DNA of 64,000 nt from Nocardioides sp. SR21 (lineage in GTDB: Bacteria; Actinomycetota; Actinomycetes; Propionibacteriales; Nocardioidaceae): positions 1 through 64,000 of the forward strand of contig NZ_JAKWJR010000013.1 of assembly GCF_022761125.1 (NCBI RefSeq). Direction: 5' to 3'. Each line of letters opens with the position of its first letter. Positions within the stretch are counted from its first letter, which is position 1. Positions 8,348 to 17,557 of this stretch are shown in pieces. The notes beneath the pieces are model-generated. The model did not search any database, was not told where the DNA came from, and saw nothing but the letters and a program-made list of their open reading frames with translations. The position numbers were made by a program, and so were the translations under genes.

Positions 8348-9492
8348 GACGGCACCTCGAGCGGGAAGCGCACCGAGACCGTGGTGCCCTCCCCCGGCTC
8401 GCTCTCGACGTCCGCGCGTCCGCCGAGCGTCGCCGCGCGGTCACCGATGCCCGCCAGGCCACGGCCCCGCGTGCCCCTCGGCCGCACGAGGCCGGGGTCG
8501 AACCCGCGCCCGTCGTCGCGCACGTCCAGCACCACCTCGTCGCCCTGGTAGGTCAACGTCACCACCACCCGCTGCGCAGCGGCGTGCTCGACCACGTTGG
8601 CGAGGGCGCCGCGAGCGGTGCGGACCAGCGCCTCGGCGACGTCGGCCGGGACCTCGGCCGGGTCGCCGTCGACGCGCACCTCCACGCCGAGTCCGGGCGC
8701 GGCCCGCTCGGCCACCCGGCGCAGCGCGGCGGGCAGGTCCACCAGGTCGGCGGGCGCCAGGTCGCGCACCACGCGGCGTACCTCGTCGAGACCGTCGCGC
8801 GCCGTCGCCGCAGCGGTGCGGACGTGCCCGCGGGCGGCGTCCGGCTGGACGTCCCACACCTGCTCGGCGGCCTGCAGGAGCAGGTTGATGCTGGACAGTC
8901 CCTGCCCGACGGAGTCGTGGATCTCGCGGGACAGGCGGGTGCGCTCGGCCAGCGCTCCGGTGCGCTGCTGCTCGTCGGCCAGCCGCTCCAGGAGGTCCTG
9001 GCGGGCCCGCGACTCCAGGTCGAGGGCGCGGTAGGCGAGCACGGTCACGAGCGCGACCGAGATGGGACCGGCCACCTGCACCGGGTCGACGCCGTCGGTG
9101 ATGCGGAGCCAGGAGCCGGTGACCACGACGGTCATCGCGACCACGACCCCGACCGCCCATCCGAACGGCAGCACCCGCAGCACCGCGAACGCCACCGGCA
9201 CGGCGCACCACGCGAACGACGGGGCGACGATCGTCAGCGTCGCCCACAGCAGCACCATCGCGCTCACCCAGACCGTCGGCCACCAGGACCGGCCGGGCAG
9301 CAGGCCGCGCGTCGCGTAGGCGAGCCCGAGAAGCACGGCGCCGAGGAGCACCGCGACCCCGGTCGCGTCGAGGCCGTGCCGGTCGACGTACCGCAGGGCG
9401 CTCGTGACCAGCAGCACCACGAGGACCGCGAGCAGCCAGCGGTCGAGTCGAGCCGCGGGCGCGAGGATTCCGCGGACGCCGGGTGTGGTCAT
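8344..9492 (-). CDS. Sensor histidine kinase (HisKA_3 class)
   Basis: 382-aa membrane kinase. ATG 9492 begins MTTPGVRG; the in-frame extension to 9717 is Arg/Pro-rich and overlaps the divergent promoter, so it is rejected. Four to six transmembrane helices fill residues 20-160. The dimerisation and phospho-acceptor motif SREIHDSVGQGL lies near residue 195. The ATPase domain follows with the N-box-like NVVEHA, the G1 box VRDDGRGFDP and GRGLAGIGDRAATLGG. It is the partner of the downstream NarL-type regulator. The lack of a large extracellular domain suggests it senses a membrane or intracellular signal. Confidence 0.9.
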   Translation of the reverse strand: MTTPGVRGILAPAARLDRWLLAVLVVLLVTSALRYVDRHGLDATGVAVLLGAVLLGLAYATRGLLPGRSWWPTVWVSAMVLLWATLTIVAPSFAWCAVPVAFAVLRVLPFGWAVGVVVAMTVVVTGSWLRITDGVDPVQVAGPISVALVTVLAYRALDLESRARQDLLERLADEQQRTGALAERTRLSREIHDSVGQGLSSINLLLQAAEQVWDVQPDAARGHVRTAAATARDGLDEVRRVVRDLAPADLVDLPAALRRVAERAAPGLGVEVRVDGDPAEVPADVAEALVRTARGALANVVEHAAAQRVVVTLTYQGDEVVLDVRDDGRGFDPGLVRPRGTRGRGLAGIGDRAATLGGRADVESEPGEGTTVSVRFPLEVPS

Positions 9493-9601
9493 GGTCGGTC
9501 CAGCGTAGGGAAGCAGCCCTCGCCCGGCATCAACCGATCGGCTATCCATCCGTGGCCGGTTGCCCGACGTCCAGCGCTCTCGCCACCCGAAGGATGGAGG
9601 C

Positions 9602-10573
9602 ATGAAGCGCATCGCAACCACCCTGATCACCGCCACCGTCCTCGGCACCACCCTGGGCGCCACCCTGGGCGCCACCCTGGGCGCCGTCCCGGCCTCCGGC
9701 CACGGCCGCCCGGCCACCTACCAGCTCACCGGCGACCCGGACGGGTCGAAGTTCGAGGGCATCGGCGCTGACCAGCGGCGCGGCCTGTTCTACGTCAGTG
9801 AGGTGACCGGCGGCGAGATCCACCGCGGCTCGGCCGGCCGGTCCGCGGCGACCGAGTGGCTCGCGGGCGACGGCACCGACGGCCGCTACACCGCACGCGG
9901 CATCACCGTCGACAAGGCCGGCCGCGTCTACGTCGCCGGCGGCCCCAACGGCATCGGGACCGACCGCCCCGACCTGTGGGTGTACGCCGCCGACGGGACG
10001 CTCCTCGCCGCGCTCCGGGCTCCCGGCACCGACGTCTTCCTCAACGACGTCGCGATCGGTCCGGACGGTGCGGCGTACTTCACCAACTCCAACGACGCCC
10101 AGGTCTTCCGCGTCGCCGCCGGCCGGTCCGGCTGGCGCGCGACGCTGTGGGCGGATGCGACGGACACGATCGAGCGCGCGGAGGGCTTCAACCTCGGAGG
10201 CATCGTGCTCACCGCCGACCGCAAGGCGTTCGTCGTCGCCCAGGGCAACACCGGGCTGCTCTGGCGCTTCTCGACGCGCACCGGCGCGGTCAGCCCGGTC
10301 GACACCGGCGACGCCGACCTGGTCAACGCCGACGGCCTGGTCCGCCAGGGCACGAGGCTCACGGTCGTGCGCAACTTCAGCCGGATGGTCGCGACCCTGC
10401 GCCTGGCCGACGGCGGCCGGCGGGCGGTGCTCCTCGACCAGGAGGCGAGCTCGGCCGACCGCGTCCTCACCACCGCCAAGGTGCTGCGCGGACGGATCCT
10501 CTACGTCGACAGCAAGTTCGAAGAGACGGTCGCGTCGGGTCCCTACGAGGTCGTCACCGACCCGACCCGATGA
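9602..10573 (+). CDS. Secreted SMP-30-like beta-propeller protein, paralogue
   Basis: 323-aa exported protein. ATG 9602 follows GGATGGAGG and opens a signal peptide whose hydrophobic core is built from a threefold 12-bp repeat (TLGA units). The mature chain has propeller-like blades: GSKFEGIGAD, GLFYVSEVTGGEIHRG, ARGITVDKAGRVYVAG, LNDVAIGPDG, GFNLGGIVL and LVNADGLVR. It resembles the product of 3145-4095 and other SMP-30/NHL secreted proteins. Its stop codon overlaps the start of the ankyrin gene (ATGA), so the two are translationally coupled. The substrate is unknown. Confidence 0.75.
   Translation: MKRIATTLITATVLGTTLGATLGATLGAVPASGHGRPATYQLTGDPDGSKFEGIGADQRRGLFYVSEVTGGEIHRGSAGRSAATEWLAGDGTDGRYTARGITVDKAGRVYVAGGPNGIGTDRPDLWVYAADGTLLAALRAPGTDVFLNDVAIGPDGAAYFTNSNDAQVFRVAAGRSGWRATLWADATDTIERAEGFNLGGIVLTADRKAFVVAQGNTGLLWRFSTRTGAVSPVDTGDADLVNADGLVRQGTRLTVVRNFSRMVATLRLADGGRRAVLLDQEASSADRVLTTAKVLRGRILYVDSKFEETVASGPYEVVTDPTR
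9649..9684 (+). repeat. Three perfect 12-bp tandem repeats
   Basis: The unit CACCCTGGGCGC occurs three times in a row and encodes TLGA units in the hydrophobic core of the signal peptide of the propeller protein. Copy-number slippage would change signal-peptide length in steps of four residues. Confidence 0.9.
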
Positions 10574-11754
10574 TGCGCCTGGCACTCGCGGCGCTCCCGC
10601 TCGCGCTCGGCCTCGGCCTCTGTGCACCCGTCGAGGACGGGCCGGGCGACCCGGCGGCTCGGCCCGTCCTCGACGAGCGGCTTCGAGACGCCGCCTGGGC
10701 GAACGACGTCGAACGTGCTCGCCGCCTCATCCAGCGCGGCGCCGACGTCAACGCGAAGGACGAGAACGAGCAGTCGGCGTACCTCATCGCGACCAGCGAG
10801 GGGTACCTCGACCTGCTGCGCCTCACGCTGCACGCCGGCGCTCGCGTCGACGCCAAGGACAGCTGGAACGGCACCGGCCTGATCCGCGCCGCCGAGCGCG
10901 GGCACGGGCTGGTGGTGGGCGAGCTGCTGCGCGCGGGCATCGACCGTGACCACGTCAACCGGATCGGCTACCAGGCGATCCACGAGGCGGTGTGGCTGGG
11001 CGAGGACACCGCGCCGTACGCCACCACGGTCCGGGTGCTGGCCGCCGGCGGCGTCCGGTTGGAGGACCGGTCGCCCTCGGCCGGGCTGACGCCGCTGGAG
11101 ATGGCCCGCGAGCGCGGGTACGACGGGCTGGAGAGGATCCTTGTCGACATGACGACCAGCGACCGCCCGGCCGACCCCGACGCCGCGCTCCTGCGGGCCG
11201 CCGCCGACGGTGACCCGGACGCCGTGGCGACCGCGCTCCGGGCCGGGGCCGACATCGAGGCGCGCGACGACCACGACCGGACGGCGCTGCTGCTCGCTGC
11301 GACGTACGACCACGTCCCGGTCGCCCAGGTGCTGGTGGCGATGGGCGCCGACCCCGACGCCCTCGACGACCGCCACGACACCCCATGGTTGGTCACCGGC
11401 GTGACCGGCAGCGTCGCGATGCTCGAGGCGCTGCTGCCGGCGGGCCCGGACCTCACGATCCGCAACCGGTACGGCGGCCTGTCGCCGATCCCGGCCAGCG
11501 AGCGCGGCCACGTCGCCTACGTCCGGCGCGTGGTCGGGACCGGCGTCGACATCAACCACGTCAACGACCTCGGCTGGACCGCGCTCCTGGAGGCGGTCAT
11601 CCTCGGCGACGGCGGCGCGGACCACCAGGACATCGTGCGGATCCTGCTGGCGGCCGGGGCCGACCGGGGCATCGCCGACGGCGACGGCGTCACGCCGCTC
11701 GAGCACGCCCAGCAGCGCGGATACGACGAGATCGCCGTGTTGCTCCGGCGTTAG
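10570..11754 (+). CDS. Ankyrin-repeat protein
   Basis: 394-aa protein. It starts at ATGATG (10570 or 10573), overlapping the stop of the propeller gene. A signal-like hydrophobic N-terminus (MMRLALAALPLALGLGLCAP) suggests export, possibly as a lipoprotein through the Cys in GLCAP. At least seven ankyrin units follow, e.g. LIQRGADVNAKDENEQSAYL, LLRAGIDRDHVNRIGYQAIH, ALRAGADIEARDDHDRTALL, VLVAMGADPDALDD and ILLAAGADRGIADGDG.TPL. Ankyrin stacks mediate protein binding. Coupling with the propeller gene suggests the two products act together at the cell surface. The same strong GC bias as the neighbours argues against recent transfer. Confidence 0.85.
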   Translation: MMRLALAALPLALGLGLCAPVEDGPGDPAARPVLDERLRDAAWANDVERARRLIQRGADVNAKDENEQSAYLIATSEGYLDLLRLTLHAGARVDAKDSWNGTGLIRAAERGHGLVVGELLRAGIDRDHVNRIGYQAIHEAVWLGEDTAPYATTVRVLAAGGVRLEDRSPSAGLTPLEMARERGYDGLERILVDMTTSDRPADPDAALLRAAADGDPDAVATALRAGADIEARDDHDRTALLLAATYDHVPVAQVLVAMGADPDALDDRHDTPWLVTGVTGSVAMLEALLPAGPDLTIRNRYGGLSPIPASERGHVAYVRRVVGTGVDINHVNDLGWTALLEAVILGDGGADHQDIVRILLAAGADRGIADGDGVTPLEHAQQRGYDEIAVLLRR

Positions 11755-11807
11755 GGCCGATGGTGCAGGATGAGGTCGTCGTGTCCGACTCTCACCCAGG
11801 AGTTCCC

Positions 11808-11885
11808 ATGGTCAAGAAGCTCATCATCGTGCTCGCGCTCGTCGCCGTCGGCGGTCTGGTGGCCAAGAAGGTCACGTCGAGCTAG
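11808..11885 (+). CDS. 25-aa single-pass membrane peptide
   Basis: The small ORF MVKKLIIVLALVAVGG, ending in KKVTSS, is preceded by AGGAG at 11798-11802. It has a positively charged N-terminus, one transmembrane helix and a short tail. It resembles the N-terminal half of actinobacterial DLW-39-type mini-proteins but lacks their conserved C-terminus, so no family is claimed. It overlaps the 3' end of jetC by 14 bp in convergent orientation. It fills the place where a jetD gene would be expected. Confidence 0.5.
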   Translation: MVKKLIIVLALVAVGGLVAKKVTSS

Positions 11886-14800
11886 GTGACGCCTCCACGT
11901 CCGTGATGGACGTGATCCAGGACTGGTGGGTGCTGCTGTTCTTGGTGATCGCGAGCAGCTCGTCCATGTGCGGCTCGAGGCCGGTCACCTTGTCCAGCGG
12001 GACGCCGACGACGAGCTGGAAGCCCAGCCCGCGCCACGCCTGAACGGCGCGGCCGGCGAACTCGGAGTCGGCCTTCACGAAGCCCTCGTCGAGGAACACC
12101 GGGGCGAAGCGCGGTCGCGAGCGCATCTCGTCGCCGAGGCGGAAGCGCAGCGCGGAGCCGACGATGAACGCCACCAGCTCCTGGCTCTCGCCGCCGCTCT
12201 TCTCCCCCAGGGTCCGGTAGGTCGCGCGCAGCTCGCCGGTGAGGTGGTCGTAGCGCTCGGCGCTGATCTCCACGTGCCGGCGTACGTCGAGCAGGCGGTC
12301 GCGGTCGGTCAGCGCTGCCGCGGCTCCCCCGACCTGGCTGGGCCTGCGCAGCTGGTTCATGAACCGGCTGAGGTCGGCGAAGCGCTTCTCCATGCCCGCC
12401 TCGTCGACCTCCTCCGACGAGCCGGACGACAGCGTGCGCAGGTCCTTCATGAACGTCTGCACGTGGGCCGGGGTGAGGCGGCGCAGCCGGATCCGGAGCC
12501 GGTCGCCGGAGGCACCGCCGAACTCGAGCCGGCGCAGGATCGCGTTGATCGGGCCGAGGCGGTCCTCGATCTCCTCGATCGACGCGGCCATCGCACCGAC
12601 GAGCGGGACCAGGTCCTGGCCGCTCCACTCGGTGAGCCGGCGCCGCCACTCGGTGCGCCGGGCGGCGAGGCCCTTGCCACGGATCTCGTCGAGGATGCGG
12701 GCGTAGTCGGGGTAGGAGTCCGCGGTCGCGCCGAGGTTCGGCGAGTCCCACTGGAACTTGTAGACCCGGAACACCTGGGCGAGGTCGTCGTCGACCCGCG
12801 CGATCTCGGTCTCGGCGTCGGCGACCGCGTCGCGCAGTCGCTCGGCGAGCCGCTGCGAGGTCTCGGCGAACCGGTCGAGGTCCTCGGGGTCCGCGGGTGC
12901 CGCGGCCGCCGCGAAGTCCGCGGCCAGGGCGGCCTCCTGCTCCTCGGTCAGCGCGACCTCACCGGCCGCCTCCATCGCCTGGAGACGGTCCTTCACGTGG
13001 TCCTCGGCGTCGACGAGCTCGGCGTGCGCGGCGTTCAGGTCGCGCTGTCGCTGCTCCACGCCGTAGCGCTCCCGCCGCGTCTCCTCGAGGCGCGCGGACA
13101 GGTCGGCGATCTGCGCCTCGAGCGCCTGCAGCTGGTCGTCGGAGCCGAGGATCTCGGAGCGACGGCGCTCGATGTCCGCGATCCGCCGGTCGCTGCCGTC
13201 GACGTCGAAGTCGTCGAAGCGCGCGTTCGCGACGGCGTCGTACGACGTCCGCTGCTGCTCGAGGACGCGGGCCCGCCGGTCGAGCTCGGCGGCCTCGGCG
13301 GCGATCGCGTCGAGCTGCTCCCCCGTGCTCGCGAGCTCCGCGTCGATCTCGGCGATGGCGTCGGCGTTGGAGAAGCCGATGATGCTGCGCACGTCGTTGC
13401 GCCCGTGGGCACCGCGCCGGCCGTTGCGGGTCTGGCCGGCCAGCGTCACCCGGAAGCCCGGGCCCGCGAGCCCGTCGGCGTCCTCCATGCACAGCGCGTT
13501 GCGCGCCGGGTCGTCGACATGCGCCTGGACCCAGCCGCTGAACGGCGAGTCCTCGAAGAGCAGCTTGCCCGCGACCCGCTCGGGGTCGGCCGGGCCGAGG
13601 TCGGGCAGGTCGAGCTCGACGCCCTCGAACACCAGCCGGCCGCGCATCCGCAGCCCGTCGATGGCCGAGGAGAACTGCTCCAGCCGGTCCAGCGGCACCA
13701 GCATCATCCGGGCGCTGGCGCCCAGCACGGTCTCGATCGCCCCGCGCCAGCGGGCCTCGTCGGGCGCGACGTCGATCAGCTCGGCGACGTACGGCAGCTC
13801 CTCGACGCCGATCCCGCTCGCCTCGGCGACCTCCGCGCGCATCTCGTGCATCCGTGCGGGCACCCGGCCGGCGCGGCTCTCGAGCGACGCGCGCTCGCGG
13901 CGCAGCTCGGACTGGCGCTCGCTGAGCGGGAACTGCCGACGCAGCACCCCGTCGCGCTCCTGGCGGATCCGCTCCTGGTCGCGCTGCCACCCGGCCAGCC
14001 ACTGCTGGGCGTGCAGCTGCAGCACGGTGAACGCCTCGACCGACATCAGCGCCGCGTCGATGTCCGGCGCGTGCGCGTCGGTCGCGTCGATGAGCGGCAG
14101 CAACCGCTCCTGCAGGACCGTCCGGCGCGCGAGCCGGTCCTCGCGGACGACCTGCTCCTGCTCCAGCGACAGCGCGAGCGCCTGGAGGCTCGAGCCGCCG
14201 GCCGCCCGGTGCGACTCCTTGGCCGCCTCGAGGTCCATCAGCAGCGCCCGCTCCGCGGAGGTGGTCGCGGCGAGCTGGTCGCCGTTCGTCGCCCGATCGG
14301 TGCGGTTGGCCACGACCGCGCCCTCGATCAGGCGCAGGTGGGTGCTGAGCAGCCAGAGCCGCAGCGGGGTGTCGCCGGCGAGCGTGACGCCGTACGAGTC
14401 GAGCTCGGCGAGCCGCTTCGTCGCGACCACCTTGCGCTCGTGGAGGTCGGTGATCGGGGCGAGCAGCTCGAGCTTCTGCTCCTCGGTCCGCATCGCGGAG
14501 TGCGCGGTGTCGAGGTCGTCGAAGTGCTCGATCGCCCGGTCCGCGGCGGCGTACGTCGCCGGCCGCTCGAGCACCATGTCCTTGTAGAGCTCGTCGACGC
14601 TGCGGACCTGGTTGCCCGCCTGGATCCGCGCCAGCAGCCGCAGCGCCTTCGCGCCGTCGCCGTTCGCCCCGATGCCGAGGCGCGCGTGCAGGACCGCGGA
14701 GAACTCGGCGTACGTCCGGTGGACGCGGATGCCCGGGAACAGCTTCTTCAGCGTGTTCGCGTGGAACCGCTCCGGTACGGCGACCTCCAGCGCGTCCAGC

Positions 14801-15342
14801 GCGAGGGCACCCTCGTGGGTGGCGAGCTGCATCTGGACGTCGCTCGAACGGGCCGCGCGCCGCGGCACGTAGTAGGTGCGCAGCGCGGTGAAGCGGCCGC
14901 CCTGATCGTTCACGAACGTCATCGCGATCGCGCCCCAGGTGTCGGCGCCCTTGCCGCGCAGGAGCTTCTCGACCGGCCGGCCGGTGCGCGGGTCGTCGAC
15001 CACGTCGACCGCGCCGCGCAGGTACGACAGCAGGTTGCGCTGGCCCTCGCCGCGCGCGCGACCGGCGACGGCGTCGTTCGACGCACCGTTGAACTTCGTG
15101 TCCGACGGCATCATCAGCGCGGTGTAGGCGTCGAGGATCGTGCTCTTCCCGACGCCCGAGGCGCCGGAGATCATCGTGGCGTCACCGCGCAGCGGCACCG
15201 TGGTCAGGCCGCCGAAGCCGCCCCAGTTCACCAGCTGCAGCAGCGCCGCACGCCACTGCACGGTGTCGTCGGTCGGCGTCGCCACGACCTGGCGCTCGAA
15301 GAGCCCGTCCGGACCGAGCTGCTCGATCTCGTCGATGGACAT
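11872..15342 (-). CDS. jetC: JetC/MksB-like SMC ATPase
   Basis: 1156-aa MukB-like SMC protein. ATG 15342 overlaps the jetB stop (ATGA); the upstream in-frame extension is an antisense-type Arg-rich translation. Walker A (SGASGVGKST) is near residue 60, with LQLVNWGGFGGL before it as in the DUF/SbcC-like ATPases of Wadjet and Mks systems. Long Glu/Arg-rich coiled coils (about residues 260-420 and 560-900) surround a hinge region. The C-terminus has the ABC signature KSGGESQ and a Walker B region (APVFLDEGFVKAD). It should form a DNA-loop-extruding complex with the JetA and JetB homologues. No JetD nuclease gene follows, so whether this defends against plasmids or serves chromosome organisation is open. 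Confidence 0.9.
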   Translation of the reverse strand: MSIDEIEQLGPDGLFERQVVATPTDDTVQWRAALLQLVNWGGFGGLTTVPLRGDATMISGASGVGKSTILDAYTALMMPSDTKFNGASNDAVAGRARGEGQRNLLSYLRGAVDVVDDPRTGRPVEKLLRGKGADTWGAIAMTFVNDQGGRFTALRTYYVPRRAARSSDVQMQLATHEGALALDALEVAVPERFHANTLKKLFPGIRVHRTYAEFSAVLHARLGIGANGDGAKALRLLARIQAGNQVRSVDELYKDMVLERPATYAAADRAIEHFDDLDTAHSAMRTEEQKLELLAPITDLHERKVVATKRLAELDSYGVTLAGDTPLRLWLLSTHLRLIEGAVVANRTDRATNGDQLAATTSAERALLMDLEAAKESHRAAGGSSLQALALSLEQEQVVREDRLARRTVLQERLLPLIDATDAHAPDIDAALMSVEAFTVLQLHAQQWLAGWQRDQERIRQERDGVLRRQFPLSERQSELRRERASLESRAGRVPARMHEMRAEVAEASGIGVEELPYVAELIDVAPDEARWRGAIETVLGASARMMLVPLDRLEQFSSAIDGLRMRGRLVFEGVELDLPDLGPADPERVAGKLLFEDSPFSGWVQAHVDDPARNALCMEDADGLAGPGFRVTLAGQTRNGRRGAHGRNDVRSIIGFSNADAIAEIDAELASTGEQLDAIAAEAAELDRRARVLEQQRTSYDAVANARFDDFDVDGSDRRIADIERRRSEILGSDDQLQALEAQIADLSARLEETRRERYGVEQRQRDLNAAHAELVDAEDHVKDRLQAMEAAGEVALTEEQEAALAADFAAAAAPADPEDLDRFAETSQRLAERLRDAVADAETEIARVDDDLAQVFRVYKFQWDSPNLGATADSYPDYARILDEIRGKGLAARRTEWRRRLTEWSGQDLVPLVGAMAASIEEIEDRLGPINAILRRLEFGGASGDRLRIRLRRLTPAHVQTFMKDLRTLSSGSSEEVDEAGMEKRFADLSRFMNQLRRPSQVGGAAAALTDRDRLLDVRRHVEISAERYDHLTGELRATYRTLGEKSGGESQELVAFIVGSALRFRLGDEMRSRPRFAPVFLDEGFVKADSEFAGRAVQAWRGLGFQLVVGVPLDKVTGLEPHMDELLAITKNSSTHQSWITSITDVEASPSST

Positions 15343-16028
15343 CAGATCTCCTCGTCGAACAGGTCGGTGGCGTCCTCGACCTCGGGCGGTACGTCGCTCG
15401 CGTTGGCGCGGACCAGCGCCTCCAACAGCTCCTGCAGCAGCTCGAGCGGGATCAGCGACTCGACGGCCTCGCTGATCTCGAACCGCTCCTCGGTCGCGGT
15501 GCCGATCAGCAGGCCCGCCTTCACGATGCCCGCGACCGCGTTGCGCGCCCGCTTCTCGTCGCCGGCGACGTCGGTCGCGTGCGGCGGCCGGAAGCTCGCG
15601 ACGTAGCCGACGATGTCCTCGCGGTCGATGTAGACCCGGGTGTCGCCACCGGCGAGGCCCGAGCGAAGCCGGTCGCGCAGGTGGACCAGCACCAGCGTCT
15701 CCTCGCGCGACCACGCGGCGTCGTACAGCATGGTCGGGAAGCGCCCGCCGGTCTCGGTGCTCGCCTGTCGCTTCCACGCGACCTCGCGGACGCGGTCGAC
15801 CTGGAGCTCGAGGAACAGCTCGTTGAGCCGCGAGCGCAGCAGCCGCTCGTGCTCCACCAGCACCTGCCAGTCCCGCGGGTGCGTGCGGGCGCTGATGAAC
15901 CGCTGCTTGAGGAGCGTCACGAGGGCGTGCCGCTGCGCGTACTCCAGCCCGCCCTCGTCGCCCTCGAACAGCGAGACGGAGTCGTCCACGACCTCGTCCT
16001 CGAACTCGACGTCGATCTCCACGGTCAT
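15342..16028 (-). CDS. jetB: JetB/MksE-like subunit (DUF4194)
   Basis: 228-aa protein of the DUF4194 family, the MukE/MksE-like kite subunit that binds the kleisin. Features include an acidic N-terminus (EFEDEVVDD), the winged-helix-like central region with HPRDWQVLVEHERLLRSRL, the segment TLVLVHLRDRLRSG, and IDREDIVGYV. The start (16028) overlaps the jetA stop by 4 bp and its end overlaps jetC by 3 bp, so the three genes are translationally coupled. The order A-B-C matches type I Wadjet operons. Length is typical. Confidence 0.88.
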   Translation of the reverse strand: MTVEIDVEFEDEVVDDSVSLFEGDEGGLEYAQRHALVTLLKQRFISARTHPRDWQVLVEHERLLRSRLNELFLELQVDRVREVAWKRQASTETGGRFPTMLYDAAWSREETLVLVHLRDRLRSGLAGGDTRVYIDREDIVGYVASFRPPHATDVAGDEKRARNAVAGIVKAGLLIGTATEERFEISEAVESLIPLELLQELLEALVRANASDVPPEVEDATDLFDEEI

Positions 16029-17503
16029 GCGTTCTCCAGGTCCGGGTCGGGCAGCGGGGTGCGGGGCACGGCGAAGGTGCGCCTGCTCCCGTCGGGGCGT
16101 ACGGCGGCGTAGGGCTCGAGGTCCTCCTCCGCGCGCCAGTCCCGGTCCGCGGCGAGGTGCAGGAGGCCGAAGATCTCGACCGGCCGTCGCAGCGACGGCT
16201 CGAAGTCGTCGAAGAGCGCGCCGAGCGACTCGGCGGGCTGCAGCGAGGTCAACGCGGCGTCCAGGCGCTCGCGCAGCGACGCGAGCTTGGGGCCGCCCTG
16301 GGCGACGAGGTCGGCGAGCGAGACCGGCGGCGCGTCGTCGGCGTCCGGTGTCGTGATGCGCTCGGGCAGCACGTCGTCGGCGGGGTCGTAGAAGCGCTCA
16401 CGCAGGTGGTCGACGGTGACCCGCGCCGGCAGCAGCGGCACGTCGTGGGACGCGCGCGGGCCGGTGGTCGCGACCCACGTCATCAGCTCGGACTCGACCT
16501 GGCGCAGCGTCTGCTCGAGCTCGCGGTCGCGGGCGGCGTCGTGGGAGACGATGTACTCCTTCAGCGTCGCGGTCACCCGCGACCGCTGGGCGAGCACGCG
16601 GTCGAGACCGTCGCGCACCAACCGCACGGTGCCCTGGAGCTCGGCGCGCTCGGCATCGCTGAGGATCCGGTCCGACAGCGGGTGGTCGAGCAGCGCGGTG
16701 AGGTCCTCGCGCAGCTGGGTGACCAGCGCGTCGTCGCGCAGCAGCGCGAACGCGCCCTCGAACGCCCGGCCCTCGTGGGTCGCGGTCATCAGCGCGTCGG
16801 CGCGCGACAGGTAGTCGTCGATGACCTCGCCCGCGGGCCGGTCCTCGGCGCGGAACGCCGCGAGGATCTCGGTGCGGATCGTCGCGAACCGCTCCTCCAC
16901 CCGCGCGAAGTCGCTCGGCAGCGCCGAGATCAACGACAGCAGCTCGGTGAACCCCTCGAGCATGTAGTCCTCGGTCGCACCCACGAGGTCGGCGCCGTCG
17001 ACGAGCCGGTCGCGCTCGGCCTGGAGCCGGGCGATCTCCTCATTGAGGATGGTGACCCGCGCGGACCGGTCGGGGTTGGCCTCGGAGTTGAAGCGCCGCA
17101 CCGTGCCGAGGATCGTCGCGATCCGGTGCTCGCTGAGCGTGGCCCGGTCCCGGGCGAGGTTCTTCACCAGCTCCAGCGCCTGCTGGGCGTGCGACGTCAG
17201 CGCGTAGACCTCGTTCCCGACTTCGTCGAGCGACCGCACCAGCCACTGCCCGCGCATCCAGCGCTGACAGATCTCGCGACCGGTGCCGGTCGGCACGTCC
17301 TGCTCGCCGGTACGCCGGATCTCGGCGAGGTGCTCCTCCACCTGGGTGTGCAGCCGGGCCGTGGGGATCGGCTTGTTGTTCCGCCCGAACGCCGCCCGGA
17401 AGATCGTGATGACCACGGGCGCCTGGCGCTGGTGGAGCAGGGTCAGCGTGGGCTGCGCGAACGCGCCCTTGACGCGGGCGAGCTCGCCCCCGATCTCACT
17501 CAC
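16025..17503 (-). CDS. jetA: JetA/MksF-like kleisin subunit (DUF3375)
   Basis: 492-aa DUF3375 protein, the kleisin-like subunit of JetABC/MksFEB complexes. It starts at GTG 17503 (MSEIGGELARVKGAF). N-terminal winged-helix features are visible in LTLLHQRQAPVVITIFRAAF and IPTARLHTQVEEHLAEIR; the RWMRGQWLVRSLDEVGNEVYALTSHAQQALEL type segment is characteristic (here around residues 85-115). Helical regions and a C-terminal domain beginning near residue 360 follow. It is the first gene of the jetABC operon. The 41-aa zinc-ribbon gene lies 54 bp upstream on the same strand. Confidence 0.88.
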   Translation of the reverse strand: MSEIGGELARVKGAFAQPTLTLLHQRQAPVVITIFRAAFGRNNKPIPTARLHTQVEEHLAEIRRTGEQDVPTGTGREICQRWMRGQWLVRSLDEVGNEVYALTSHAQQALELVKNLARDRATLSEHRIATILGTVRRFNSEANPDRSARVTILNEEIARLQAERDRLVDGADLVGATEDYMLEGFTELLSLISALPSDFARVEERFATIRTEILAAFRAEDRPAGEVIDDYLSRADALMTATHEGRAFEGAFALLRDDALVTQLREDLTALLDHPLSDRILSDAERAELQGTVRLVRDGLDRVLAQRSRVTATLKEYIVSHDAARDRELEQTLRQVESELMTWVATTGPRASHDVPLLPARVTVDHLRERFYDPADDVLPERITTPDADDAPPVSLADLVAQGGPKLASLRERLDAALTSLQPAESLGALFDDFEPSLRRPVEIFGLLHLAADRDWRAEEDLEPYAAVRPDGSRRTFAVPRTPLPDPDLENA

Positions 17504-17557
17504 TGCCCGTTCCCCCCGATCGACCTGCCGCCCACCCGTCCGGGGCGCGACGACACC

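Noticed and set aside
11926..15606. 1226-codon open frame opposite jetC
   Set aside because: Antisense shadow; the jetC strand has Walker A, coiled coils, ABC signature and Walker B motifs.
11872..17503. Calling the jet operon a complete Wadjet defence system
   Set aside because: The nuclease subunit JetD, needed for plasmid cleavage, is not encoded at this locus.
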